From Bacteroidia bacterium (GTDB lineage: Bacteria > Bacteroidota > Bacteroidia > Chitinophagales > Chitinophagaceae), in contig JAUICZ010000001.1 in the NCBI GenBank assembly GCA_030429205.1, positions 1,478,806 to 1,542,805 of the forward strand: 64,000 nucleotides of DNA, given 5' to 3'. Below are positions 32,893-42,784 of this stretch, in pieces. Below the pieces are notes generated by a model. The model did no database searches. It saw only the letters and a list, made by a program, of their open reading frames with translations, and was not told where the DNA came from. How positions within the stretch are numbered: the first letter of the stretch is position 1; every line of letters starts with the position of its first letter. The position numbers and the translations under genes were made by a program.

Positions 32893-34836
32893 CTAAAAAC
32901 TCCCCAAATATTTTAAATTGTTAAGTATCAGCTTTAAATCACCACTTGTAGAGTAATCTTGCGCATAGCCTGTATCCAGCTCCTTTTTAAGCATATCGTC
33001 AGGCTCATATTTGTCTAAAATGTTATAAGGAGGAATAATACCGGCACGTATTTTTGGTAAAGATGCATTGGGTAAAGAGTAGCTAACCCAGGTTTTATTG
33101 CCCACCAATACGGCTAAACTGTTGATGAAGAACCTGTCTGGCTTTTTAACTATGAATATCAATAAAGGGTAGCACATTATAAAACCTACTGCAAAAAGCA
33201 CATCTAGTATGCGTTTATTACGTTGTCTTGCAAAATCTGCTAGATTATAGCGACGATCTATGGTGTAGAGGTCTCCAGAGGTATGGCTGGAGTTACTACC
33301 AACGAAACTACTGCTGTTCGGCAGGTGTATCTTGTATTCATATGCTTCACCGCAATATTGCATTTGATTAAACACTTCAGAATAGCTCAAGCCGTTTACA
33401 CAGAATATCACTTCTTGTATTCCTGCAGTGTAAATAAACGCTTGTAGGTCGTTAATGCCGGCAAGAGCACCTCCTTTTTCAATATTAGTTGAGATACGCC
33501 CTGCGAGTTCAGGGGCATAGGGCACATTTTTCAGCGTAATTGCCGTTTGATTATAATGCCCTTCATCGGCCACTATAACAGTTTTACCGGGTATTTCATC
33601 GTAGGGGATGAATTTAAAAATGCCCAGACGGTATAATAAACCATGCAAGCCCAACATGCCCACAGAGCCTATGAAACCAGTAAATATGATAATGGCGCGA
33701 GAATACCTCAAGTCAGGGGGGAGCAAGCCGTAATACGCTAATATAACAATGGTACCTATGGCCATACCTCTTACGACCCTTACAGCGCGATAAGATCGGT
33801 CGTAAGTACCGTTAAAATATAAACTCAATACCCACAGTAGTATATAAACAGGAAATGTTCTTATAATAGAGCTAAAAGGTATGGGATCTATATTTTTAAC
33901 CTCTTCTACCCAAAACTGTGTCATAATGCTGAGGGTGCCCAGTAATATCAAAGCGTCAAACAGTGGCATACGCAACACCTTTAACACCTGTTTCATTACA
34001 CTGAATATTGCCCGCAATACAATACCCACATTAATTAATAGTATAAATAAGCTGGCATTAGTTTTTGAGTAGTGTTTTTTTACAAAAACGGTTAGGGCGT
34101 CATTAAATATCTTGACATGAGATATCGTCGCTTTACGGGTGCTTTCTCCTTTATAATGTATCAGGGTTGTTTCAGGGTAGTATATGTTTTTATATCCGGC
34201 TTGTTGTATACGGTATGACAGATCAAAGTCTTCGCAATACATAAAAAAGGCTTCATCAAAGGCGCCGCCAATTTCATCTATAACACTTCTGCGCACCATC
34301 ATACAACACCCTGACAGCATATCTACTTCCGCTGTTTCATGTTCTTGTACATGAACAGCATAGTATTTGTTGAAATACGGAGACTTGCTGAATAGCTTAT
34401 TAATACCTGTTGTTTTAAATATAGCAACAGAGAAAGACGGGAAGGATTTTTTACCATCCGGTGCGTATTTGCCCTTGCCATCAATTAAGCGTGGACCTAC
34501 AGAGCCAGCATCCGGGTGATCATCCAGATACTGTATTTGTTTTTGCAGAAAGTCTTCGGGCATCACCGTGTCCGGGTTAATGAATAAGATATATTCCCCT
34601 TTTGCTATAGCAACACCTTGGTTATTAGCCCTGCCAAAACCTGCATTCTCTTTGTTTTCAATTAGCGTTACTTCCGGGTACTTATCCTGGATCATTTCGC
34701 AACTGCCATCTTGTGACTTATTATCAACAACAATCACTTCTGTCTCAATGCCTTTAGCGGCTTTTAATACAGAGTGTAAGCATACTTCTATAAAGTATTT
34801 TACATTGTAGTTGACGATTATTACAGATAGCTTCAT
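32893..34836 (-). CDS. Family 2 glycosyltransferase fused to a PGT-like membrane region
   Basis: 647-aa protein. Residues 1-~235 are a GT2 domain of the rhamnosyltransferase (WbbL) type: LSVIIVNYNVKYFIEVCLHS, VVDNKSQDGS, NAGFGRANNQG, FINPDTVMP, and a CEDFDLSYRIQQAGY acceptor region. A membrane part of about five helices (~260-400) and a Rossmann-like stretch (TVIVADEGHYNQT...) follow, like the N-terminal half of polyprenyl glycosylphosphotransferases. A remnant resembling the start of the sugar-transferase domain (NKRILDVLFAVGF, near 540) follows too, but the catalytic core is absent. It probably transfers a sugar onto a lipid-linked glycan at the inner membrane. No polysaccharide cluster surrounds it. 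Confidence 0.8.
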   Translation of the reverse strand: MKLSVIIVNYNVKYFIEVCLHSVLKAAKGIETEVIVVDNKSQDGSCEMIQDKYPEVTLIENKENAGFGRANNQGVAIAKGEYILFINPDTVMPEDFLQKQIQYLDDHPDAGSVGPRLIDGKGKYAPDGKKSFPSFSVAIFKTTGINKLFSKSPYFNKYYAVHVQEHETAEVDMLSGCCMMVRRSVIDEIGGAFDEAFFMYCEDFDLSYRIQQAGYKNIYYPETTLIHYKGESTRKATISHVKIFNDALTVFVKKHYSKTNASLFILLINVGIVLRAIFSVMKQVLKVLRMPLFDALILLGTLSIMTQFWVEEVKNIDPIPFSSIIRTFPVYILLWVLSLYFNGTYDRSYRAVRVVRGMAIGTIVILAYYGLLPPDLRYSRAIIIFTGFIGSVGMLGLHGLLYRLGIFKFIPYDEIPGKTVIVADEGHYNQTAITLKNVPYAPELAGRISTNIEKGGALAGINDLQAFIYTAGIQEVIFCVNGLSYSEVFNQMQYCGEAYEYKIHLPNSSSFVGSNSSHTSGDLYTIDRRYNLADFARQRNKRILDVLFAVGFIMCYPLLIFIVKKPDRFFINSLAVLVGNKTWVSYSLPNASLPKIRAGIIPPYNILDKYEPDDMLKKELDTGYAQDYSTSGDLKLILNNLKYLGSF

Positions 34837-34886
34837 GAAATGCTGTAGTGTACGATTGCTAATATAGAATTAGCCTTTGTAATAAC

Positions 34887-34920
34887 GAAAAAAACAGCCT
34901 CGCTATTGCAAGGCCGTTTC
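34887..34920 (-). terminator. Terminator for the SRPBCC-GyrI gene
   Basis: On the minus strand: stem AACGGCCTTGC / GCGAGGCTGTT (with G-T pairs) followed by a T-run, just after the stop at 34941. Confidence 0.7.
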
Positions 34921-34940
34921 AATCTTTTATAATTAGTTAA

Positions 34941-35924
34941 TTATTTAAGTATGTAATATATACTTGTTACGTAGTTATTGCTGTCTGTTTCCAGAGGAGG
35001 CATTTTGATGTACTCTTCGATTACATAGGCAACTTCTTTACCATTTTCTTCTGCTTTTGCGCCCAATGCCATGTGCATACCCATAGATTGTGCGTATCCT
35101 CCTTTATAGCGAATAGTGTAGCAACTACTTTCAGGTACATCTACCATCTCCATGCCTTTTACAGGACCGGATACAGGGAATGCTGCAGCAACATCTGTTT
35201 GTTGGTTTTCTTCATCCCAAGTGTAATATATAGATTGTGCATTACCTGTTATCATATCACCGGCTGCACCAGCAATACTTCCATATGCAGGCCCAAAGAA
35301 ATCACCCATTTCAGACCATTTGATTGTTTTACGAACGGTAGCATACTGCGTTGCGGGGAACTTCTGTTCGCGTATATCATATGTCATTTTAGCCTCACCA
35401 CTCTCTACATGCTCTTTAAGCAACTCTAGCTGCCTGTCGAATTTATGCTCCATAAAAGCTGTAAAGTAAAGCGTATTTGCACCACGCATCAGGAAGCTTG
35501 TTTCACCGCTGTAGTTACATGTTACTTTAACACCACTCTCAGCATCTTCAACTGTTGTCCAGCCTTTTGCATCACCTTCCATTGGTTCTATGAAATGCAT
35601 ATCATATTTCATGGTATTATCGTCTACCTCTGTAATAGTCATACTACCTGAACCAGAATTCTCACTGGTCCACGCAGACATTTGCCCTGCCTGACCCATA
35701 GGGCCTGTAATGGTAGATTTAATGGTAGGGTCTTTTTCTTTCCATGGGCTGTAATATTCAAAATTGTTCAAATCAACAATTTGATTCCAAATAAGGCTTT
35801 TATTACCGTTAATAACTGTGCTGCGCTGTACATCCAAAGTAGACGAACCTGTTGCGCAAAGAATAAGGTAACCGGCTATTAATACTAATATCAGGATACC
35901 AATAAATCGTAATACTTTTTTCAT
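34941..35924 (-). CDS. Membrane-anchored SRPBCC - GyrI-like protein
   Basis: 327-aa protein. One N-terminal helix (VLRFIGILILVLIAGYLIL) is followed by an SRPBCC/START-like ligand-binding domain (VQRSTVINGNKSLIWNQIVD, FEYYSPWKEKDPTIKS; about 30-170). A GyrI-like effector-binding domain follows (FPATQYATVRKTIKWSEMG, CYTIRYKGGYAQSMGMHMAL; about 185-327). Both domains bind small hydrophobic molecules. Proteins with this layout are frequent in Bacteroidota and unstudied. Monocistronic; a TACTTTAG box lies upstream near 35944. Confidence 0.75.
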   Translation of the reverse strand: MKKVLRFIGILILVLIAGYLILCATGSSTLDVQRSTVINGNKSLIWNQIVDLNNFEYYSPWKEKDPTIKSTITGPMGQAGQMSAWTSENSGSGSMTITEVDDNTMKYDMHFIEPMEGDAKGWTTVEDAESGVKVTCNYSGETSFLMRGANTLYFTAFMEHKFDRQLELLKEHVESGEAKMTYDIREQKFPATQYATVRKTIKWSEMGDFFGPAYGSIAGAAGDMITGNAQSIYYTWDEENQQTDVAAAFPVSGPVKGMEMVDVPESSCYTIRYKGGYAQSMGMHMALGAKAEENGKEVAYVIEEYIKMPPLETDSNNYVTSIYYILK

Positions 35925-36058
35925 AATTAACCTGTTTGGTACTAAAGTATGAAAATATGTTTGAGTTATATACGATAATTAAAATTTTAAGATTGCTTAA
36001 TATTTGGGCAGTTATACATGGTTTTTCTTTTTATGTAGCAAATGCATGATAACTACAC

Positions 36059-36066
36059 TACCTTTG
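36059..36066 (+). promoter_or_regulatory. -7 box TACCTTTG, leaderless rlmN promoter
   Basis: Perfect TAnnTTTG separated from the rlmN ATG by only four bases (TAAA). Confidence 0.55.
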
Positions 36067-36070
36067 TAAA

Positions 36071-37123
36071 ATGAAGAATATCAGGCATCTGAGCCTAGCT
36101 GATCTGGAAGCGTTAATGAAAGAGTGGGGGGAACCAAAGTTTCGTTCTAAACAGATATATGAGTGGATATGGAAAAAGTCTGCAGGTAGTATAGATGAAA
36201 TGACAAACTTGTCTAAACCACTTAGAGAAAAGCTGAATGCTGAATATTTTATACCCAAAGTTAGTATTCATCACAGCCAGTTTAGTAGTGATGGTACAAT
36301 TAAGAACCGTTTACAGCTGCACGATGGCCATTTTATAGAGAGTGTAATTATACCAACGGAGAAGCGTGTAACACTCTGTGTGTCGTCGCAGGTTGGGTGC
36401 TCGTTGGCGTGTAAGTTTTGTGCTACAGGTTTTTTACCCAGAGAGCGTAATGTAGATTTTGATGAGATAGTAGATGAAGTAACATTGGCTCAAGAGCAGG
36501 CTTTGGAGCATTACGGACGTAAGCTGACCAATATTGTGTTTATGGGCATGGGAGAACCATTGCTGAACTATAAGCAGGTGGTAAAGGCCATAGATATGAT
36601 CAGCTCTGAAGATTGTATGGGAATGAGCCCGCGACGTGTTACCGTATCAACGGCTGGTATTGCTAAAATGATACAAAAGCTGGGCGATGATGAAGTGAGG
36701 TTTAAACTTGCTTTGTCTTTACATGCGGCGAATGATATAAAGCGTGATAAGATCATGCCGATCAATGAGACGAATAACCTCAAGGCATTAATTGATGCAC
36801 TGAACCATTTCTACCAAAAAACGAAGAACGAAATAACATTTGAGTATATACTGTTCAATAACATGAACGATGGTATAGAGGATGCTAAAGAGCTGGTGAA
36901 GATATACCGCCAGGTACCGGCAGACTTAGTAAATATTATAGAATATAACCCCATTGAAAAGGCAGATTTTACCAAACCGGATGAGGACAAAACCATGCAG
37001 TTTATGCAGTATCTGGAAAAGAATCGCGTAAACGCACGTTTGCGCCGTAGCAGAGGTAAGGATATAGATGCCGCATGCGGGCAGTTAGCCAATGTAGATC
37101 ATAAAGAGAAACAAGAGGCTTAG
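36071..37123 (+). CDS. rlmN: Dual-specificity 23S rRNA A2503 / tRNA A37 methyltransferase RlmN
   Basis: 350-aa radical-SAM enzyme that methylates C2 of A2503 in 23S rRNA and A37 in some tRNAs. The CxxxCxxC cluster motif is at Cys110, Cys114 and Cys117 (GCSLACKFCATGF). GMGEPLLNY provides the SAM site, and the methyl-carrying Cys near the C-terminus is Cys336 (DAACGQL). The N-terminal RNA-binding segment (FRSKQIYEWIWKK) is intact. Absence of the Cfr-type features and the length fit RlmN. Confidence 0.95.
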   Translation: MKNIRHLSLADLEALMKEWGEPKFRSKQIYEWIWKKSAGSIDEMTNLSKPLREKLNAEYFIPKVSIHHSQFSSDGTIKNRLQLHDGHFIESVIIPTEKRVTLCVSSQVGCSLACKFCATGFLPRERNVDFDEIVDEVTLAQEQALEHYGRKLTNIVFMGMGEPLLNYKQVVKAIDMISSEDCMGMSPRRVTVSTAGIAKMIQKLGDDEVRFKLALSLHAANDIKRDKIMPINETNNLKALIDALNHFYQKTKNEITFEYILFNNMNDGIEDAKELVKIYRQVPADLVNIIEYNPIEKADFTKPDEDKTMQFMQYLEKNRVNARLRRSRGKDIDAACGQLANVDHKEKQEA

Positions 37124-37156
37124 TTAACGAAAACAATTATTGAAGTATTGAACAAT

Positions 37157-37184
37157 AAAAAAGCCTGCTATTACAGGCTTTTAA
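37157..37184. terminator. Bidirectional terminator between rlmN and fabH
   Basis: A-run, stem AAGCCTG / CAGGCTT with a six-base loop, T-run. It lies between convergent genes. Confidence 0.75.
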
Positions 37185-37204
37185 TATTTTATGGCTATTA
37201 CTTT

Positions 37205-38200
37205 TTAACTATCGTACGCCCATTTGATGTAAGTAGCACCCCATGTGAAACCACCACCAAATGCAGCCAGAACAACATTATCTCCCTTCTTCAGCTGTTT
37301 TTCCCACTCCCACAAACACAATGGCAAAGTACCGTTTGTTGTATTGCCATAGCGTTGTATGTTAATCATTACTTTATCTTCAGAAATGCCCATACGCTCG
37401 CGTGTAGCATCTATAATACGCTTGTTGGCCTGGTGTGGTACTAACCAAGATATGTCATCCGGTGTAAGGTTGTTGCGCTCCATAATAGTAGCGGCAACAT
37501 CTGCCATATTCTTTACTGCAAATTTGAATACCGTTTTACCTTCCTGATAAACAAAGTGTTCCCTGTTCATTACCGTCTCTACAGTAGCAGGCTTTACAGA
37601 ACCACCCGCTTTTTGGTGTAAAAACTCACGTCCACTACCATCGCTGTGCAGTACACTGTCTATAATACCATGGCCGTCGTCATTAGGCTCCAGTAAAACA
37701 GCACCACCACCGTCACCGAAAATGATACATGTGGTACGATCTTCGTAGTTAAGTATAGAGCTCATTTTGTCTACACCTACTACTATTACTTTTTTGTATT
37801 TACCTGTTTCTATAAATTGTGCACCGGTAGTTAATGCAAAAAGAAAACCACTACATGCTGCGCTAACATCATAACCAAAAGCATTGGTCATGCCCAGTTT
37901 GTCTGATATTACATTGGCCGTTGCAGGGAATACCATATCCGGGGTTGTAGTAGCACAAATAATCATGTCTACTTCTTCCGGTCCAATACCGCGTTTCTGC
38001 ATCAACTCCTTAATGGCTTCTACGGCAATATCAGAAGATCCTTTACCTTCTCCTTTCAATATCCTGCGTTCTTCAATACCAGTTCTGGTTCTTATCCACT
38101 CGTCAGTAGTGTCAATTATGGTTTCCAACTCTTTGTTGGTCATTACATAATCCGGTACATATCCGCCTACTGCTGTTATTGCAGCGTGTATTTTCTGCAT
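37205..38200 (-). CDS. fabH: 3-oxoacyl-ACP synthase III (FabH)
   Basis: 331-aa thiolase-fold condensing enzyme starting fatty-acid synthesis from acyl-CoA and malonyl-ACP. Catalytic Cys116 is in [13 protein letters not shown], His in [12 protein letters not shown], and Asn in [12 protein letters not shown]. The N-terminal [15 protein letters not shown] and [11 protein letters not shown]-like ([16 protein letters not shown]) motifs are typical. Downstream of fabG on the same strand (66 bp), but with its own -7 box (TAATTTTG at 38219-38226), giving an 18-nt leader. Confidence 0.95.
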   Translation of the reverse strand: MQKIHAAITAVGGYVPDYVMTNKELETIIDTTDEWIRTRTGIEERRILKGEGKGSSDIAVEAIKELMQKRGIGPEEVDMIICATTTPDMVFPATANVISDKLGMTNAFGYDVSAACSGFLFALTTGAQFIETGKYKKVIVVGVDKMSSILNYEDRTTCIIFGDGGGAVLLEPNDDGHGIIDSVLHSDGSGREFLHQKAGGSVKPATVETVMNREHFVYQEGKTVFKFAVKNMADVAATIMERNNLTPDDISWLVPHQANKRIIDATRERMGISEDKVMINIQRYGNTTNGTLPLCLWEWEKQLKKGDNVVLAAFGGGFTWGATYIKWAYDS

Positions 38201-38218
38201 TTATAATAGTTTATCTTG

Positions 38219-38226
38219 CAAAATTA
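38219..38226 (-). promoter_or_regulatory. -7 box TAATTTTG upstream of fabH
   Basis: Perfect TAnnTTTG on the minus strand in the 66-bp gap after fabG, 18 nt before the fabH ATG. Confidence 0.4.
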
Positions 38227-38266
38227 GCTGTTTCATTTATTATTAACTATCAGATTATAGTTAATA

Positions 38267-39013
38267 TCATGTATTCATGCCCCCGCAAGTGTTGATCACC
38301 TGTCCGGTTACATAATTACTCATATCACATGCCAGGAAAAGGGCTACATCAGCCACTTCTTCAGGCTTCCCGAATCGCTGTAGTGGTATTTGAGAGAACC
38401 ATTGTTCTGCACCACCATCTTTCAAATAGTCTGTCATGTCTGTTTCGATAAAGCCCGGAGCAATAGCATTACAACGTATGTTGCGGCTGCCTAACTCTTG
38501 CGCTATCGATTTACTGAACCCTATAATCCCTGCTTTTGAAGCAGCATAGCTGCTTTGCCCCGCATTACCTGCAACACCTACAACAGAGCTCAGGTTAATG
38601 ATGCTACCCTTACGGTTTTTCATCATCGGGCGTATTACCTGTTTGGTAAGGTTATATACACTCTTCAGGTTAGCATTCATTACCTCGTCCCACTGTTCGG
38701 GGGTAACACGCATCAATAAATTATCGCGAGAGATACCTGCGTTGTTTACGCATATATCGATTGTGCCGAATTCTTTTACCACATCTGCGGCCAACTGCTC
38801 TGCTGCTGCATAATCTCCTGCATCAGACTTATAGGCTTTTGCCTTAACACCCATTGCCGTAAGCTTCTCTTCCATAGCCTTGGCGCGCTCGTCAGAAGAG
38901 CGGTATGTAAATGCCACATGAGCTCCGTGCTCGGCAAACTTGATGGCGATTGCCTCACCAATACCACGGCTTGCACCTGTAACAATAGCTACCTTGTTTT
39001 CCAGTAGTTTCAT
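38267..39013 (-). CDS. fabG: 3-oxoacyl-ACP reductase (FabG)
   Basis: 248-aa short-chain dehydrogenase reducing beta-ketoacyl-ACP with NADPH. Cofactor motif TGASRGIG (14-20), NNAGISRDNLLMR, catalytic Ser in NLSSVVGVAGN, and YAASKAG with Tyr/Lys are present; the C-terminal NYVTGQVINTCGGM is the FabG tail. It precedes fabH in the same direction, a lipid-synthesis pair. SDR specificity cannot be proved by motifs, but the tail and context favour FabG. Confidence 0.92.
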   Translation of the reverse strand: MKLLENKVAIVTGASRGIGEAIAIKFAEHGAHVAFTYRSSDERAKAMEEKLTAMGVKAKAYKSDAGDYAAAEQLAADVVKEFGTIDICVNNAGISRDNLLMRVTPEQWDEVMNANLKSVYNLTKQVIRPMMKNRKGSIINLSSVVGVAGNAGQSSYAASKAGIIGFSKSIAQELGSRNIRCNAIAPGFIETDMTDYLKDGGAEQWFSQIPLQRFGKPEEVADVALFLACDMSNYVTGQVINTCGGMNT

Positions 39014-39136
39014 TAAATACTTTGTTTGGAAACACTAAAGTAGTAATTGCCCCAAAGAAATGCACAGAAAAATGGTTAAAAGGGGTTTATATTAACTATA
39101 AAACCCCTGTGTTGCGCTGTTGCGAGTTGCTAACGG

Positions 39137-42100
39137 TTATTTATTACTCATGATACTGATACCATCACTACTTAAAAAGCGTGGTTTACTGCCATGTGCG
39201 GCTCTAAACATGGGCAAGTATTTTTCTGCCTGCTCCTCATCCAGTTTTTTACCATTTACGGTGATGCCTCTGTAGTTGTATTTAACATGGTATTTTTGGG
39301 TGGTATCTAAAACACCATCTTTCACCATCATACCAATGGCTCTGTCAGTTATCTTTTCAGACTTTATGTGTCTGCCGCCATTAATGGGATCTGGTGCATA
39401 AGCTCTATACTTTCTAAAGCCCGACTTTGAGTTTAATATATCATCCAGCTTTACACCACCGCTGCGCATACTACCATAGGCGTGTTTATTGATACGGTGT
39501 GTTTTATGAAACTTACGTATTAGTTGGCTGTATTCTAACTCAATTGCTCTTGGTAATCTAACGCCACCTATTTTAATGGTATCATCTCTGTATGAAAAAC
39601 TATAACGCTTACCTTCTTTTATCAAACCGTCATTTAAAGCTTTTAATACAATGAAGTTCATATTGCCTTGTGCAAACATTTCTTGCATGATGTCCTGTAA
39701 AGCATTTTTGCGGTACACAATATTTGTGACCGGCATGCCATTTTCATTTTTCTTAGCACTTATTATCTCTAAAGGAAGCTGCTCTTTGTCCAAGTCTCCA
39801 AATATGCTTTGGAAGATATTTAGGTATTTAGTTTTCATCGAGCCCTCTAACGGTACATAGTCGATGTATACATTATGACCTGTATAAGATACTACTACAG
39901 TACGTTTAAGATCAACTAAATTGTCGCCAGCCATTTTACTAAGTATTTCTGTAGCAGTAGACCATTCGATATTATTTAGATTATCAGTTTCTAATCTGGT
40001 TATTTTAATTCCATTACTACCTTCCTCTAACGGCCCGTATTGCTGTTGAAACATAAGGACATATTTGCTGTTCATTTGCGCTGATAATGGTTTGAGATTG
40101 ACATAAACACTATCACCTGTATATAACAAATGCAAATAGTTCTTTCGTTTTGCCAGTTTATCTTCAAATATTTGCTCAACTATTTTATCACTGTTTTTTT
40201 CGTACTCTTTTTCAATAGAATTTTTATAGTAATCATCGAGACTATTATTTGCTTTAAAGTTGATGTTGTATAGTTTTATAAATGGCTTTAGAGAGTCAAG
40301 ATCACCATATTTCTCTTCTAACAGCTGTAAGTATTTGTCTCTTACATCTCCTTTTAGCCATTGCTCGTTTACGACGATTTCTTTTTTTACATAAGTTAAT
40401 TTCACAAGACTGTCGGGACGTGCTAATTTATCCTTATAGATCTCTTCTAATATCTTATTGTGGTATTCTTCGTACTCAGCTGTGGGAGTGTTTGTGTCGG
40501 TATTGTCCTCTGTAGGTATAGAATTTTTTTGAGTGCTGGTATGTGTTAGCATTATTGGTAGGTCCCAATAACCAAACTGTTCATAGAATAATTTTAGGTA
40601 CTTGTCTTTTGCCTCTCCTTGCAAGAATTTGCCATTCAGAAATACATCATTACCTAAGTAAACTACTTTTAAAACAGTATCCTTGCGTGCCAGTTTATCC
40701 TTGAATATTTCTTGTAGTATCAAGTTGCCGTTTTGAGGATGTTCAGACTGTGGACGGTCTACTGAAGCTAATGGTTTGGGTATGACTATTTTAAACATGG
40801 AGTGAGTACCGTTTTTAATTGCAGTAAGATTTACCGTACTACTCAATTCTCCCCACATGTTATATCGTTCCCCGTGCTGTTTTTCAAAGTTCTGTAGCTT
40901 TTGCTCATACTCTTGTCTTTTAAGCGGTGGTATGTTTTTGTCTTTTATCGAGAAGAATCCTCTTTTATACCTGACGGTAAAGTCTTCACCTTCTTTTAAA
41001 TATCCGTCTGCAATAGCATCAATAATAATATAATCCTGGTTAGCTTCATCGAATAGCTTTTTACTCAAGGCTCTTAATTCTTCTTGAGACATAATGCTGC
41101 TATTGGCTTCTATTATTTCACTATTACCAATTTCAGGAAACAGCTTGCGCAGATCTTCGTACGTTCTTTGTCCTGATTCATTGCCTTTATCCAGGTCAAC
41201 AAATACCAACTCTTTAAACAGCTTTTTGTATTTATTGCTATTGCTTTCAGTAAGTGGCTGCCCGTATACTTTTATGCCTGACGATACAGCATATTGCAAA
41301 ACAATATCTTCTTTTCTATTTAAGTCTATCAACCCGTCGTCTACCATATGTTGTAGCAGCTTTTTCCATTGCGGTGCATGTAGTCCTCTGCCAAATTCTC
41401 TTTCCGGTTCAGTTGTTCTAAACCACGACTGCGGGTTTAAAATGTCATCTATTGTAACGGTTTGTTGTATGCGTGCAGAGAAGGTAGTGCTTTGCCCTGC
41501 ATTATCTCTGGCTATCAGGTTTTCGAGCTTTGTAGCATATTTATAAGTTTGCTCTGTGGTTAATTCTATTTGCTTGCTGTTGACGTGTATAAAAAACTGA
41601 TCGTTTTCCAGATATAGTATTTCCAGTTTTGCAGGTAGAGTTACCACACTATCTAAAACCGCATCTACTACTATGTAATTGGTGTTTCCTTCTTCGTATA
41701 ACTGTTCGCTTATTTTAGTGAGTTGTTCAGTGAGGTCGTTACTCTTCTTTTGAGAAAATAGTTCTGTATTACTAAAGAGTACCAATGCCGTAGATAATAC
41801 AATAGTAAGTATACCCAGTGATAAAAACTTAGGCGAGGATTTTTGGTCGTTATTCATCTTTAATAGGGTTTGTACGCGGTTGAATAATGGAGACTTTTTC
41901 AGGTTGAGCGCAACAGTATTTTCTGCTGTTTTTATATTGGCGATCATCACCAACGTTTCTGCCAGTTCAATATTTCTGTTTCGTTTTGCAGCCACATCAT
42001 CACAAGCCAGCTCACGGTGTTTATAAGCCTCTTTACTAATGAGCCATGTAAAAGGGTTAAAGAATAAGATGCAGTTGATGCACTGGGTGATGAGGTTGAT

Positions 42101-42781
42101 ATAATGATCGTATTGTTTGTAATGCGCCAGCTCGTGCAGCAGTATGGCCTCTGCCTGTTCTGTACTTAAATTATTAGCCAGTGATACGGGTAATAATATC
42201 ATAGCTTTTGCATGCCCGATGATACAAGGCGATATGTTCTTTTCTGTAAACGCCAGTACTACATTACCTGTGATGTTCAGTTGTTGTTTGGTACTGTTGA
42301 GTAGTTGTTGCCAGTGCTCGCTAACGGGCAGGGTAGCAGTTGCCTTCAGCTTTCTGCTTTCTACATATTGTAAAGACAGGCGGATGGTAAACAGCAATAA
42401 CCCTATCAGGTAGCAAACCAGTATTTCGTTACTATAAGCTTGTAATATATTGTTGATACTCTCCCACAAAGTGGCGGATACTTCCAGTTGTTCCGAAGGT
42501 GCTACTTGTGCAGGGGTAGGGAGTGTTGCAACTGTTTCAGACGCAACAGGTACGATATCGTTTACAGGGGCTGATGTATTAGTCGTAAAGAGTTCGGGCA
42601 GGTTTCTTACAAAGCTGAACAAGGGTATCAACAAGGCGATATTACCCAGGTGATATTTATATATGGCGGGTATGTTTTTAAACACTGTAACAATAAACTT
42701 CAATGCTATGTAGCAGATGGCACCTACTACCAGTGAGTTGATAATGGCTTCTGTTAACAGGTATGCGGTAAGTTGATTCAT
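39137..42781 (-). CDS. BlaR1/MecR1-type M56 sensor peptidase with about nine C-terminal repeats
   Basis: 1214-aa protein. Residues 1-345 are a BlaR1/MecR1-like M56 metalloprotease: helices near 5-33, 45-60, 118-136 and 318-340, zinc motif HELAH at 216-220 and third-ligand Glu257 (HRELACDD). No penicillin-binding sensor domain follows. Instead residues ~350-1200 hold about nine diverged repeats. The short form reads roughly ILEEIYKDKLA...VKLTY...VVNEQWL...KYLQLLEEKYGDLD, at 687-738, 777-827, 866-917 and 943-997. Longer or related forms lie at 353-425, 474-530, 568-637, 1027-1096 and 1145-1197. The gene follows the BlaI-type repressor gene by 3 bp. It should sense an unknown periplasmic signal and trigger repressor cleavage. 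Confidence 0.82.
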   Translation of the reverse strand: MNQLTAYLLTEAIINSLVVGAICYIALKFIVTVFKNIPAIYKYHLGNIALLIPLFSFVRNLPELFTTNTSAPVNDIVPVASETVATLPTPAQVAPSEQLEVSATLWESINNILQAYSNEILVCYLIGLLLFTIRLSLQYVESRKLKATATLPVSEHWQQLLNSTKQQLNITGNVVLAFTEKNISPCIIGHAKAMILLPVSLANNLSTEQAEAILLHELAHYKQYDHYINLITQCINCILFFNPFTWLISKEAYKHRELACDDVAAKRNRNIELAETLVMIANIKTAENTVALNLKKSPLFNRVQTLLKMNNDQKSSPKFLSLGILTIVLSTALVLFSNTELFSQKKSNDLTEQLTKISEQLYEEGNTNYIVVDAVLDSVVTLPAKLEILYLENDQFFIHVNSKQIELTTEQTYKYATKLENLIARDNAGQSTTFSARIQQTVTIDDILNPQSWFRTTEPEREFGRGLHAPQWKKLLQHMVDDGLIDLNRKEDIVLQYAVSSGIKVYGQPLTESNSNKYKKLFKELVFVDLDKGNESGQRTYEDLRKLFPEIGNSEIIEANSSIMSQEELRALSKKLFDEANQDYIIIDAIADGYLKEGEDFTVRYKRGFFSIKDKNIPPLKRQEYEQKLQNFEKQHGERYNMWGELSSTVNLTAIKNGTHSMFKIVIPKPLASVDRPQSEHPQNGNLILQEIFKDKLARKDTVLKVVYLGNDVFLNGKFLQGEAKDKYLKLFYEQFGYWDLPIMLTHTSTQKNSIPTEDNTDTNTPTAEYEEYHNKILEEIYKDKLARPDSLVKLTYVKKEIVVNEQWLKGDVRDKYLQLLEEKYGDLDSLKPFIKLYNINFKANNSLDDYYKNSIEKEYEKNSDKIVEQIFEDKLAKRKNYLHLLYTGDSVYVNLKPLSAQMNSKYVLMFQQQYGPLEEGSNGIKITRLETDNLNNIEWSTATEILSKMAGDNLVDLKRTVVVSYTGHNVYIDYVPLEGSMKTKYLNIFQSIFGDLDKEQLPLEIISAKKNENGMPVTNIVYRKNALQDIMQEMFAQGNMNFIVLKALNDGLIKEGKRYSFSYRDDTIKIGGVRLPRAIELEYSQLIRKFHKTHRINKHAYGSMRSGGVKLDDILNSKSGFRKYRAYAPDPINGGRHIKSEKITDRAIGMMVKDGVLDTTQKYHVKYNYRGITVNGKKLDEEQAEKYLPMFRAAHGSKPRFLSSDGISIMSNK

Positions 42782-42784
42782 AAC

